From: Halobacillus sp. A1
GTDB lineage: Bacteria; Bacillota; Bacilli; Bacillales; Halobacillaceae
Length of the DNA: 64,000 nt
NCBI RefSeq assembly: GCF_024189295.1
Contig: NZ_JAIZEN010000007.1
Coordinates: 124,001-188,000 of the forward strand
Direction: 5' to 3'
Position numbers and translations under genes: made by a program. Of this stretch, positions 32,652 to 41,547 are shown piece after piece. Positions within the stretch are counted from its first letter, which is position 1. Every line of letters starts with the position of its first letter. The notes under the pieces were generated by a model. That model was not told the DNA's origin, did not search any database, and worked only from the letters and a program-made list of their open reading frames with translations.

Positions 32652-35114
32652 TTACTTAACTGCTTTTAGTTTGCCTTTCACTTCAAATATTTCTACAGAA
32701 TTTGCGGGAGTTTCAATGGTAAGTTCCCCTTTTTTACTTTTCAGCTTTTTGCCGTCTAATAAAGAAGTCAGGTGAACGTTGTTTGGCGTTTGTTGATTAT
32801 AGAGGTCAAACAGTTCGACAGACTGATTGTTGTCTCCCTGATTTACTACAACGATTACTTTATTTTGGGGAAGCGTACGTTCATATACGAGAGTGTCCTG
32901 ATTAGAATGGATGACATTGAATTCTCCGTGTGTCAAAGCTTTATTGTCATCCCTGATTTTAGTCAAATTCTGATAATGCGCTTTTAAATCTAAGTTTTGT
33001 TCTTCTTCATCCCAAGGCATCATCTCGCGGTAATAACGATCTTTCCACTCCTCTACAAGGTCATGGTCGCCGCTTTGTGATAAGCCTACTTCATTTCCAT
33101 AATATATGATAGGGGCCCCTGGTAAAGTGAATTGCAGCGAAGCCGCGTTTTTCATCGTGTTGACGCTGCCATCAGCTTCATAAATGAATCGTGGAACGTC
33201 ATGACTGTCCAGGAATGTAGCTGGAATGAATTCTTCATGGTACGAATCGAAAATAGTTGTAAGAGATGTGCCGAATTCGTTCATGCTTTCTCCATTGATT
33301 AATGCATCGGAAATGGCAGACTGAGTTTCGAAGTCAATTGCCCCGTCAAGTTTTCCGGAGTAAGAATTAATTTTATCCAGATCATCCCAAACTTCTCCGA
33401 AGATGAATGCTTCAGCATCATTTTGTTTCACAGCGTGACGGAAATCTACCCAGAAACTATAGCTTGGGCCCTTGGCATAATCTAAGCGGAACCCATCTAC
33501 ACCAATTTCATCCATCCAAAATGGTACGACAGTATTAAGCATGTAGTCTCTGGTTTCTGAATGGTCGTTATTCAATTCTGGTAATTCTTTTACATCGTAA
33601 AATGTTTCATACTCTTCCGGCCATTTTAGAAAAGTGAACCAATCATAATACGAGCTGCTTTCCCCTTTGCTGACGGCATCCTGAAAGAATTCATGTTGAT
33701 CGGAAACGTGATTAGGTACGAGGTCATAAACGACTTTCATATCTTTCTCATGAGCTGCATCTACTAATTGTTTCATCAGCTCGTTACTTCCAAATCGCTC
33801 GTCAATATTGAGGAAATCTGTAGGGTGATAACCATGTGAGTAAGGACCCTCGTAAATAGGTGAGACCCATATTGTATTGACCCCAAGACTTTCAATATAA
33901 TCTAACTTCTCAATAACCCCTTGAAGATCTCCGCCCATCCATCCTTTTAAACGTTCATCTTCGGGAAGGGAAGGGTCAACAGAAGTGTTATTACTTTCAT
34001 CACCATCACGGAAACGGTCTACAAACACTTGATAAATCATAGATTCTTTAGCCCATTCAGGTGACTTGTAATCTTCCACATAGTACGCGAACTCCGTAGC
34101 GTCTTCAGAGCTCAGGGAGTTGTTATCAGCAAACTGTGATCCTTTACTTGCAGAATCCCAAACATCAGTTTTATATTTCACACGAGTATTATTTTTTTGT
34201 TTTGGAATGGTTGCTTCTAAAAGACTAGTTTGCAACCCATCCTCATTCGTTTCAATATTTTTTATTTTTAGTGGAGAGACTTCTCCGTTAGATACGCTCC
34301 CCCGAGTTCCTTCTGGCGTTGACCCATCGGTAGTGTAGTAGACTGCTCCTTGATCAATAGGACCGTAATGTTCAACCGTCACTTTGATGGTAGTTTCATC
34401 ATGTTTGTCTGGTGTATATGGGTCATGGTTGAAATTATGTGTTACTTTGTCCGCTACGGGAATGTTCTCCCATTCTTTAACTTCGTCCTTGTAAACTTTA
34501 TTATCCGTTGTAAAAATTGCTTCTCGAGATGCCTCTATTTTTTCCTGATATGACTCTCCACCTAAACTGTACTTATATTCCAGAGTCTCTCCAGCTTCTC
34601 CTTTAACCTCAATTTTGTAAGTATCCTCTCCAGATTTTTCAAGTGGACTTGCCGTGTAATTGAAGTCGTTTTTGTTTGAAGCTAAAGTCGGTACTACCCA
34701 ATCAGGAGTTCCAGATGGTACTTTAACTTCCAAAGTCAGACTTCCACTTGAAGTATCGGCAAGCTTAACGTTAACTTTACGTTCCTCTTTTGGATCAAAG
34801 ACAAATGTATACTTTCCATCCTGTGGAGGAGTGAATTCCAAGTTGCTTCCTTCCATCCAGTTCCCGTCATATACGTACTTGAACTCTACATTTTTTCCGC
34901 CCTTTAAATCAATGGGTTCACTTACCCAGGTGCCTTCTTCTTCGTCGTATGTAAGTGGGTTATTGTCAGAGCTCCAATCCAAAGAATCAGCACTTCCTCT
35001 GACAACTACTGATTCATAAACATGGTCCTGAGCACTTATTGTCGATTGTGCAATCGATTGCGCAAAAGGCAATAAAAAAATGATAATCCCGATAGATACA
35101 AGTAATTTCTTCAA
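32652..35114 (-). CDS. Secreted GH13 alpha-amylase with N-terminal starch-binding-like modules
   Basis: An 820-residue exported enzyme. A signal peptide (about 1-28) is followed by two beta-sandwich modules resembling CBM20/CBM48-like modules (about 33-115 and 120-215), a further module (about 225-345), then a GH13 barrel: DRFRDGD, YHPTDFLNID, VVYDLVPNHVS, the nucleophile Asp in GFRLDYAKG, acid/base Glu in FGEVWDD and the Asp in FLDSHDVPR, then a C-terminal beta domain. It would cleave alpha-1,4-glucans outside the cell. Highly acidic composition suits a saline habitat. TTG start; a cre site sits 22 bases upstream, so glucose should repress it. Confidence 0.9.
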   Translation of the reverse strand: MKKLLVSIGIIIFLLPFAQSIAQSTISAQDHVYESVVVRGSADSLDWSSDNNPLTYDEEEGTWVSEPIDLKGGKNVEFKYVYDGNWMEGSNLEFTPPQDGKYTFVFDPKEERKVNVKLADTSSGSLTLEVKVPSGTPDWVVPTLASNKNDFNYTASPLEKSGEDTYKIEVKGEAGETLEYKYSLGGESYQEKIEASREAIFTTDNKVYKDEVKEWENIPVADKVTHNFNHDPYTPDKHDETTIKVTVEHYGPIDQGAVYYTTDGSTPEGTRGSVSNGEVSPLKIKNIETNEDGLQTSLLEATIPKQKNNTRVKYKTDVWDSASKGSQFADNNSLSSEDATEFAYYVEDYKSPEWAKESMIYQVFVDRFRDGDESNNTSVDPSLPEDERLKGWMGGDLQGVIEKLDYIESLGVNTIWVSPIYEGPYSHGYHPTDFLNIDERFGSNELMKQLVDAAHEKDMKVVYDLVPNHVSDQHEFFQDAVSKGESSSYYDWFTFLKWPEEYETFYDVKELPELNNDHSETRDYMLNTVVPFWMDEIGVDGFRLDYAKGPSYSFWVDFRHAVKQNDAEAFIFGEVWDDLDKINSYSGKLDGAIDFETQSAISDALINGESMNEFGTSLTTIFDSYHEEFIPATFLDSHDVPRFIYEADGSVNTMKNAASLQFTLPGAPIIYYGNEVGLSQSGDHDLVEEWKDRYYREMMPWDEEEQNLDLKAHYQNLTKIRDDNKALTHGEFNVIHSNQDTLVYERTLPQNKVIVVVNQGDNNQSVELFDLYNQQTPNNVHLTSLLDGKKLKSKKGELTIETPANSVEIFEVKGKLKAVK

Positions 35115-35135
35115 AATATCATCCCTTCTTCTTTT

Positions 35136-35151
35136 TTGTAATCGCTTTCAT
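35136..35151. promoter_or_regulatory. CcpA cre site of the amylase gene
   Basis: Leftward strand ATGAAAGCGATTACAA fits the cre consensus WTGNAANCGNWNNCAW at every position. It lies between the possible -10 (35180-35185) and the start, a position that would block elongation or initiation. Confidence 0.8.
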
Positions 35152-35330
35152 ATTACAGGGGTTTCAAGAAAATGTATATAGTATAATGGAGTCATCTTTG
35201 TATATAGAGGTGATACTTTAACTTAACTTTTCTTCTTACTCTGCCGCTGTTCAAGAAAGAAGCGCAGTCTACTTTCAAGACACAATCAAGAAGATTTATA
35301 CATAAAATTCTAATATCTCTACACGAGCTG

Positions 35331-35364
35331 AAGGTATATCCTGCATAAGGATATACCTTTTTAA
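35331..35364 (+). terminator. Terminator-type hairpin downstream of the peptide gene, T-run on the + strand
   Basis: AAGGTATATCCT pairs perfectly with AGGATATACCTT around a 5-base loop, with TTTTT after it on the + strand only. It may terminate a short rightward transcript; on the - strand, as terminator of the peptide gene, it lacks a T-run. Confidence 0.55.
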
Positions 35365-35384
35365 GTCAGCATTGAAGTTTAAAT

Positions 35385-35522
35385 CTATAGTGTTACATAA
35401 TAAATACCTTTAATAGACCCCATTCCCGGATCCCCTGGGTCCTTTGAATACTCAGTTTCTTCAGTAGCTGAGGCACCGAACAATAAAACAAGCAACAGAA
35501 TGGACAGCATTAAAGATTTCAT
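35385..35522 (-). CDS. Small secreted signalling-peptide precursor (AimP/Phr-like)
   Basis: A 45-residue protein with an ideal AGGAGG 6 bases before the ATG. It opens MKSLMLSILLLVLLFGASA, a compact signal peptide with an AxA-like cleavage site, then an acidic stretch and a C terminus GSIKGIYYVTL. This is the layout and size of AimP and Phr precursors, whose last few residues become the mature pheromone. It follows the AimR-like receptor gene on the same strand, 255 bases downstream, after the receptor's terminator and with an extended -10 promoter of its own. The mature peptide (C-terminal hexamer, or the SIKG segment) cannot be fixed from sequence. Confidence 0.7.
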   Translation of the reverse strand: MKSLMLSILLLVLLFGASATEETEYSKDPGDPGMGSIKGIYYVTL

Positions 35523-35707
35523 TACAAACCTCCTGTATTGTATTTTATTGAAGTAGAAAATCCAGGTCTTGCTATTTTGAATTAAATACAAGGGAGCGAC
35601 TATTGTACTGGGTCTGGGATGGTTTTAAATCTTTATGACGGCGTTAAACGAGGATGTGAGGTTGGAGTATTGATGGCTGTATAAAAATATAACTGGTATT
35701 TAGAGCC

Positions 35708-35716
35708 ATTATAACA
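35708..35716 (-). promoter_or_regulatory. Extended -10 promoter of the peptide gene
   Basis: Leftward strand TGTTATAAT: TGn plus a perfect TATAAT, downstream of the receptor terminator and about 190 bases before the peptide ATG. The long leader between them holds nothing I recognise. Confidence 0.5.
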
Positions 35717-35746
35717 CTATATTAATAAAATAAAATGATTGAAATA

Positions 35747-35777
35747 AAAAATCACGATAAGGAGAAACGTGATTTTT
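35747..35777 (-). terminator. Terminator of the AimR-like gene
   Basis: AAAAATCACG pairs with CGTGATTTTT around an 11-base loop directly after the stop codon, with a leftward tail TTTTTTATTT. The arms ATCACG/CGTGAT are also palindromic, but the terminator explanation suffices. Confidence 0.8.
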
Positions 35778-36800
35778 CTAAAATAAATATCGATTTAAAT
35801 AATGGATAGGCAGATTGGCGAAAAATAGATCACCATTCTCATGTTTGAATCTTTCATGGGCACTTATAAGCATTTCTTTACTATTTGTAGCGACACCCAA
35901 GTAAGTTTGTTGAAAAGGGGTTGGATTTTTAAGAGGAAGCAGAATGTGTTGAGCCTTTTTAAAATCACGGTCGGCTATGGCCAAATGAGCCGTTTCAATT
36001 GGATCTGCAGTGGTAATATGTTCTGTTCGCTGATGGAAAGCACATATAAACGGAATGGTGTGGTTTTCAATAGAATTGATGGATGATTCCAATTCATAAT
36101 CCTTTGCGATTTTTAAAGCAGTTTGAGCGTATTCGAAAGAATACTCGAAACTGTCAAAAACATGACATAAAGCGAGGATGTGGTTCATTTTACATAATTG
36201 GTGGGGAGATATTACTTTATTCAAGTATTTGTAGGCATGCTTTTTTGCTAAGAGTATATTATTAGTCTTCCAATAATGCTGAAAGGCTAACTCTTCGAAT
36301 CTTAACTTCATAAAATAATGAAATAAGGGTTCGTTCACTTTGTTTAATGATTCAAAACAGTCTTCCATATACTTATCGAGCCCGGTAAATCTTTTTAAAT
36401 CATAATACCCGTAAACAATCGTGAAAAAGTGTAAGCATTGAGTTGAAGGATGCTGAAATTCAAGCGACTCCAATTTGCGGAGCTGCTGATAAGTAAGAGG
36501 GGATTTCTTCCTGTCTAATAAAATCTGATAAAGAGCTGTCGCTTCATCTGTGAACGTCTCAGTGTTAAGCAGTGATTCTGCTTCTTGATAAAAATCGTTC
36601 ATGTACAGAAATTCCAGGTAGGCTAATCGGTCTTCAAAAGTCTTTGGAGAGGTGTTCAAGCAATAATCCTTGACTAAGGTGGTAGCTTCGGTTCGAGAAT
36701 GGGCCTTCAATAGCTGATGATACGTCTTATAAACAGTAGAAGTTTGTTTTATTTGAATCTGTGTAATCGGACTTGGTTCTATAAGATTATGACACCCCAT
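35778..36800 (-). CDS. AimR-like (RRNPPA-family) peptide-pheromone receptor
   Basis: A 340-residue soluble, all-helical protein. The landmark is VKDYCLN (residues 43-49), matching the conserved (M/V)KDYCLN of phage AimR arbitrium receptors, followed by TPR-like repeats (EDRLAYLEFLYMNDFYQEAE, AKKHAYKYLNKVIS, YSFEYAQTALKIAKDYE) and a family-like C terminus ERFKHENGDLFFANLP. In phages AimR binds DNA until the AimP peptide binds its TPR domain. Here the segment before VKDYCLN is only 42 residues, about two dozen shorter than in phi3T AimR from memory, so the helix-turn-helix may be reduced. GGGAGGG precedes the ATG and an in-frame stop lies just upstream. Confidence 0.78.
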   Translation of the reverse strand: MGCHNLIEPSPITQIQIKQTSTVYKTYHQLLKAHSRTEATTLVKDYCLNTSPKTFEDRLAYLEFLYMNDFYQEAESLLNTETFTDEATALYQILLDRKKSPLTYQQLRKLESLEFQHPSTQCLHFFTIVYGYYDLKRFTGLDKYMEDCFESLNKVNEPLFHYFMKLRFEELAFQHYWKTNNILLAKKHAYKYLNKVISPHQLCKMNHILALCHVFDSFEYSFEYAQTALKIAKDYELESSINSIENHTIPFICAFHQRTEHITTADPIETAHLAIADRDFKKAQHILLPLKNPTPFQQTYLGVATNSKEMLISAHERFKHENGDLFFANLPIHYLNRYLF

Positions 36801-36994
36801 GATCGACCCTCCCTATTTACTCATTTACATTGTTCCTTTAATTATATATGAATTATTGGGAAAATAAAGAAAAATGTCTCCTTAAACTGTATATTTTACT
36901 TGCAAATGTAAGACTGTCATAGTAAATATGACTTATTTAGTTTAACAGACAGTATTATATTTTTCTGAATATTGTTTAATTTTAATATAAGGCA

Positions 36995-37020
36995 GTTTAG
37001 GTATAAGGAAGTAGTGGTAT
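36995..37020 (+). promoter_or_regulatory. SigmaB-type promoter of the catalase gene
   Basis: GTTTAG, exactly 14 bases, then TGGTAT: one mismatch in each hexamer from GTTTAA-N14-GGGTAT. It ends 53 bases before the catalase ATG. Confidence 0.65.
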
Positions 37021-37073
37021 ATAAATATAGTATTTAATATACATAATTAACCATTTCAGGAGGTTTACATTCT

Positions 37074-39116
37074 ATGGGAAAAAACAATGAGCAGAATAAG
37101 AAAGATAAACAGCTGGAGAAATTTCGCACAGACGATCGCGGAAAGAAAATGACGACCAACCATGGAACAAAAGTATCTGAAGATGAGTTTTCACTAAAAG
37201 CGGGAGAGCGCGGCCCTACATTAATGGAAGACTTTCACTTCCGGGAGAAAATGACGCACTTTGACCACGAAAGAATTCCTGAAAGAATCGTACATGCCCG
37301 GGGCTTTGCTGCTCACGGCGAGTTTCAAGTATATGAATCAATGAAGGAATATACTAGAGCTGGATTCCTGCAGGATCCATCAGTTAAGACTCCTGTCTTT
37401 GTAAGATTTTCTACCGTTGCTGGTAATAAAGGGTCTGCAGAAGCTGTACGTGATGCCCGCGGGTTCGCAACAAAGTTTTATACGGAAGAGGGAAATTATG
37501 ACCTTGTCGGAAACAATATTCCTGTGTTTTTCATTCAAGACGCACTGAAGTTTCCGGATATCGTACATGCAGTGAAGCCAGAGCCTCACAATGAAATGCC
37601 GCAGGCAGCTTCGGCTCATGATACGTTTTGGGATTTTGTTGCCAATAATCAGGAGTCGGCTCATATGGTGATGTGGACCATGTCGGATCGGGCAATTCCG
37701 CGCAGCTTCAGAATGATGGAAGGTTTCGGAGTCCATACGTTCCGACTCGTCAACGATCAAGGGGAAGCTCACTTTGTAAAGTTCCACTGGAAGCCAGTGC
37801 TCGGCACGCACTCACTGGTATGGGATGAAGCTCAAAAAATAAATGGTAAGGATCCGGATTTCCACAGAGGTGATCTCTATGAATCAATTGAAGCGGGAAA
37901 TTATCCTGAATATGAGCTTGGAGTCCAGGTAATCAAAGAAGAAAATGAATTTAGCTTTGATTTTGATATATTAGATCCTACTAAGCTTTGGCCTGAAGAA
38001 GATGTCCCAGTAAAAATAGTCGGTAAAATGACTTTGAACCGGAACGTGGATAATGTGTTTGCCGAAACAGAACAAGTCGCTTTCCATCCGGGTAATGTCG
38101 TTCCTGGAATTGATTTTTCAAATGACCCTCTTCTTCAAGGGCGTTTGTTCTCCTATACGGATACACAATTAATCCGTCTTGGTGGACCTAACTTTCATGA
38201 ACTGCCGATCAACCGACCAGTTTGTCCTTTCCATAATAATCAGCGTGACGGATATGGAAGAATGACCATCAATAAGGGGCCGGTTAGTTATCATAAGAAC
38301 TCGTTGGCGAATAATACTCCGGAAACGTCTACTGAGGAAGAAGGTGGTTATGTTCATTACCAGGAGAAAGTGGAAGGCCGTAAAGTAAGAGCAAGAAGTG
38401 AGAGCTTCAAAGATCACTTTTCTCAAGCTACACTTTTTTGGAACAGTATGAGTGATGCGGAGAAAGATCATATCATTCAGGCGTTCAGTTTTGAATTAGG
38501 TAAAGTGAAAAACTCTTCTATCCAGCAGCAGGTGGTCGATATGTACGCCAATGTCAGTCTTGAATTAGCACAGGCATTTGCTGAAAATATTGGTGCTGAG
38601 ATTCCGCAGACTGGCGGGTCTGGTGTAACAAAATCTTCTCCAGCATTAAGTCAGGAAAATACGAACAAAAAACCTCAAACTCGTACAGTAGCTGTTTTAA
38701 TAGCTGAAGGTTTTGATGGTTCAGAAGTCAGTTCAATCCTGGATGGACTGAAAGGAAAGGGCATCCAGCCAGAAATCGTAAGTGATAAGTTAGGAACCCT
38801 GAAAGGTGATGATGGTGCAGACGTGAAAGTGGACCACACGTTCTTGACTGGTGAGTCTGTCCTTTTCGATGCTATATATGCTGTGGGCGGTAGTCGGGTA
38901 AGTGAGAAAACACATAAAGATGCCATGTACTTTATCAATGAAGCTTTCTCTCATTTCAAGCCGATCGGGGCGACACATCACGGTAAGAAGTGGCTGGAAG
39001 AAGCGAAGATCACAAACAGTCCAGGTGTTGTTCACGGAGATGATGCGCAAGCTTTTGTTAAAGAGTTTACGGAAGCGATCGCTGAGCATCGTCACTGGAG
39101 CAGACAGCTCGTATAA
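37074..39116 (+). CDS. katE: Large-subunit (HPII-type) heme catalase
   Basis: A 680-residue clade-2 catalase that breaks down hydrogen peroxide. The core (about 20-500) has the distal His in RIVHARGFAAHGEF, the Asn of PVFFIQDALKFPD and the proximal heme Tyr in LFSYTDTQLIRLG (R-x3-Y pattern). The C-terminal 150 residues (RTVAVLIAEGFDGSEVSSIL onward) are the flavodoxin/DJ-1-like domain found only in large catalases, which gives high stability. A SigmaB-type promoter precedes it, as for the B. subtilis KatE-type catalase. AGGAGG at 10-base spacing. Confidence 0.93.
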   Translation: MGKNNEQNKKDKQLEKFRTDDRGKKMTTNHGTKVSEDEFSLKAGERGPTLMEDFHFREKMTHFDHERIPERIVHARGFAAHGEFQVYESMKEYTRAGFLQDPSVKTPVFVRFSTVAGNKGSAEAVRDARGFATKFYTEEGNYDLVGNNIPVFFIQDALKFPDIVHAVKPEPHNEMPQAASAHDTFWDFVANNQESAHMVMWTMSDRAIPRSFRMMEGFGVHTFRLVNDQGEAHFVKFHWKPVLGTHSLVWDEAQKINGKDPDFHRGDLYESIEAGNYPEYELGVQVIKEENEFSFDFDILDPTKLWPEEDVPVKIVGKMTLNRNVDNVFAETEQVAFHPGNVVPGIDFSNDPLLQGRLFSYTDTQLIRLGGPNFHELPINRPVCPFHNNQRDGYGRMTINKGPVSYHKNSLANNTPETSTEEEGGYVHYQEKVEGRKVRARSESFKDHFSQATLFWNSMSDAEKDHIIQAFSFELGKVKNSSIQQQVVDMYANVSLELAQAFAENIGAEIPQTGGSGVTKSSPALSQENTNKKPQTRTVAVLIAEGFDGSEVSSILDGLKGKGIQPEIVSDKLGTLKGDDGADVKVDHTFLTGESVLFDAIYAVGGSRVSEKTHKDAMYFINEAFSHFKPIGATHHGKKWLEEAKITNSPGVVHGDDAQAFVKEFTEAIAEHRHWSRQLV

Positions 39117-39119
39117 ATG

Positions 39120-39156
39120 AAAAATCCTTGTAGATTTCTTTTCTACAAGGATTTTT
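39120..39156. terminator. Bidirectional terminator between catalase and FUSC gene
   Basis: AAAAATCCTTGTAGA pairs with TCTACAAGGATTTTT (15 bp, 7-base loop). The leftward gene's TAG stop lies inside the stem. Confidence 0.9.
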
Positions 39157-41332
39157 CTGTTTGAGATGCGCCTAACTTTTCACCAAGTAATAGAAGCGAT
39201 TGGTTCACGCGCCAAATATAGTAAACATGATGTACGAGGTCTATATAGTGCTGCTCTTCCAAGGGTGCGCCGCGTTCAATTAGCTCTCGTTCCTCTTGTA
39301 AAGTGTATAAAGTTCCACCCGTCTGATCTCCATCCAATATCTTCTTTATAGTTGTGATGTTGTGGGAAATATGATTTTCTAATGTTGGAAAGGTTTGACG
39401 AACTTGTTCAGGATAGCCTATGTTTTTGAGGTAAGAGGAGGCTACTAAATGGTCGGCGTAATAGTTGATAGCTGTAAATATAGTGACCCATCTCGGCAGT
39501 TCAGAATGACGGCGGGTAGCCGGGTGCTGCATAATCGGCTCCGCTTCATCTAAAACGGCTTGCAGTTTTTCGTCAAGCGTAAAAGCCTGATCGGCTAGCT
39601 CCTTAATATTAATCTCTTCTGTAAAACTGCGGATGTATTGAGTCATATAAATATCGAGTTCTTCTAAATATTCGCTGAAGGTTTCGTATACCTTGTCTCT
39701 CGTCTGTGTCGGAAAAAGAAAAGATGAAACTATAAGAGCGATACCTGCACCTGCAATCGTGTCAACAACACGGGCAGTCAGCAAGGAAAAGCTGATTCCG
39801 CCAAGCATTAAATCATACATAAATGCAATGAGCATCGTGATGAAAAGGCTCATCATCGTATAGGATACAGTCAATAAATAAAAAGCAAAAAATACGACTG
39901 CAAAAAGCAGGAAGACTTCTAATTGGGAATTACCCGACACAAGATTGGCTAAGAAAAATCCGATCACTGCTCCTATAATGGTACCTATAGATCGCTGCAG
40001 TCCTTTTAAATAAATGCGTCCGACGGATTGTGTTCCTAGTAAAACGATGAACGAAGTAAGTACGACCCAATAAGGCTGAACGGGAGAGATGGCGTACCCG
40101 ACCACGATCGATATGGAGCCGGCGACCAGCGCCTGGTACGCTTTTTTAGTCGTAGGTTCAAGTCCTTTTTTCTTATCGGCCTGATCTGTTGAGGATTCTT
40201 CTTCCTGGTCATCTTTTTTATCATCAGAGGGGGTTAATGGTTCTTCATTTTTCACTTGTTGAATAGATAGGGCAGCGCGCGTCACATGGTTTGCGGTGGA
40301 TTCGATGCGTCTTAACAGATAGTGCCAACCTTGTGGATCGCCCTTATATTGAGTGAATAGATCATTTATTATTGACCTTAGTTCACCGATGGCCATCTGA
40401 GCTTCCCTTAAATTCTCTTCATCGTAGTCCACTGCAAGTACATCAGCCTTTTGAAGAGAAGAAACTACTTTAGCTAAGCGGCGTCTCACGTCAGTAGCTT
40501 CTAAACCTTCATTTTCTTTAAGTTGAGTGAGAGAATCTGCTAATGTGGCCACAAACATAGCCGTGTCGAACACGTATAACTTCACCTGGGAGGCAGTCAG
40601 ACCCGGCCACAATTCTTTAATATCATGCACATTCAAATCTGCAGATACGTGCCCGGCGTATTCGCGCAGTTTTTTCACATTGTACAAAAGCCGCTTGTTA
40701 TATCTGTCGCTTGTAGAAGGATCTTCCAGCATTTTCATCAGAAGTTTGAACGTAAGGTTGGCTTGTCTATGGAACGAATTCATGCTTCTCCTTAATAGCT
40801 GGGCCGAACCTTTAAAAAGAATAAAATTATTCAAATAGGCATAAGTTACTCCGATGAAAATCGCCATATAAAACCAGAGAAATTGTTCTGAAGGTAATTT
40901 TAAAAACGATGCAAAATAAACTGTCATGAATGCAATCATACCTAAAGAAAAAAAGCGGCTTCCATATTTCGAGAAATAAAAAGCGCTGAATATGATAGCA
41001 ATCATCAATGCCGAGACGAGATATGCGTTATAAGCTAAAAGAGAACCAAAGGTAACGCCTCCAATAGCAGATAAGCTTAGTAGGAGAGTCGTCACCTTTT
41101 TTTGTTTCGTAGTGTCGTCACTCACGACTAAAATTCCCATCATGCCAGCTATTCCGCCCATGATTGCTGGAGTGAGTTCAGGACCATCCGCCCAATTAAT
41201 AATGATGAGGACGGTAAAAACCGAGAAGATTAAGCTGAGGGTGGCTTTTCCCGCTTGGTTAAGCCGTTTCCTTCCAGGATCTGAAGCGAGGAAACGGCTT
41301 AACCAGTAGGGTTCTTTTAATAAATTCTTCAA
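39143..41332 (-). CDS. FUSC-family membrane transporter (aromatic acid exporter-like)
   Basis: A 729-residue protein with the FUSC/YccS layout: an N-terminal block of about six membrane helices (about 28-165), a cytosolic helical region (170-400) with an acidic Asp/Glu/Lys linker near 376-395, a second membrane block (about 405-555) and a helical tail. Relatives export aromatic carboxylic acids or fusaric acid; the duplicate halves resemble AaeB. Substrate unknown. TTG start with GAGGTTGA upstream. Its first 80 coding bases contain a strong inverted repeat (41256-41305). Confidence 0.8.
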   Translation of the reverse strand: MKNLLKEPYWLSRFLASDPGRKRLNQAGKATLSLIFSVFTVLIIINWADGPELTPAIMGGIAGMMGILVVSDDTTKQKKVTTLLLSLSAIGGVTFGSLLAYNAYLVSALMIAIIFSAFYFSKYGSRFFSLGMIAFMTVYFASFLKLPSEQFLWFYMAIFIGVTYAYLNNFILFKGSAQLLRRSMNSFHRQANLTFKLLMKMLEDPSTSDRYNKRLLYNVKKLREYAGHVSADLNVHDIKELWPGLTASQVKLYVFDTAMFVATLADSLTQLKENEGLEATDVRRRLAKVVSSLQKADVLAVDYDEENLREAQMAIGELRSIINDLFTQYKGDPQGWHYLLRRIESTANHVTRAALSIQQVKNEEPLTPSDDKKDDQEEESSTDQADKKKGLEPTTKKAYQALVAGSISIVVGYAISPVQPYWVVLTSFIVLLGTQSVGRIYLKGLQRSIGTIIGAVIGFFLANLVSGNSQLEVFLLFAVVFFAFYLLTVSYTMMSLFITMLIAFMYDLMLGGISFSLLTARVVDTIAGAGIALIVSSFLFPTQTRDKVYETFSEYLEELDIYMTQYIRSFTEEINIKELADQAFTLDEKLQAVLDEAEPIMQHPATRRHSELPRWVTIFTAINYYADHLVASSYLKNIGYPEQVRQTFPTLENHISHNITTIKKILDGDQTGGTLYTLQEERELIERGAPLEEQHYIDLVHHVYYIWRVNQSLLLLGEKLGASQTEKSL
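41256..41305 (-). repeat. 17-bp perfect inverted repeat inside the FUSC coding start
   Basis: TGGTTAAGCCGTTTCCT and AGGAAACGGCTTAACCA, 16 bases apart, lie in codons 10-26. In the mRNA this makes a long hairpin just after the start codon. Confidence 0.7.
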
Positions 41333-41460
41333 TGGATGATCAACCTCTATTTGCTAGTCTTGTAGAGCCGTCTATTCTATTATCATAATCACCGAGAGGA
41401 AAGGAAGCAACCTTTTGTGCTTGTCGATAGTAATTGTAGAAGAAGTAAGCGCTACAATAA

Positions 41461-41501
41461 AAATAACCGTCCTTTTTCAAAAGAAAAGTGGACGGTTATT
41501 T
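41461..41501 (-). terminator. Terminator of the dhaKLM operon
   Basis: AAATAACCGTCC pairs with GGACGGTTATTT, about 47 bases past the dhaM stop. Confidence 0.8.
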
Positions 41502-41547
41502 ATTGTTTTATAGCCTATTTAATTAAATACGCTGCTAAAACCACGGT

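Noticed and set aside
35523-35591. 23-codon N-terminal extension of the small peptide
   Set aside because: The internal ATG has AGGAGG at 6 bases and directly opens a signal peptide; the extension would hide it.
35385-36800. Prophage origin for the AimR-like gene
   Set aside because: No integrase, repressor, capsid or lysis genes, and no attachment-site repeats were seen in the neighbourhood.
37380-37811. 143-codon open frame on the - strand within catalase
   Set aside because: No ribosome site, no recognisable domain, and it mirrors a strongly conserved coding region.
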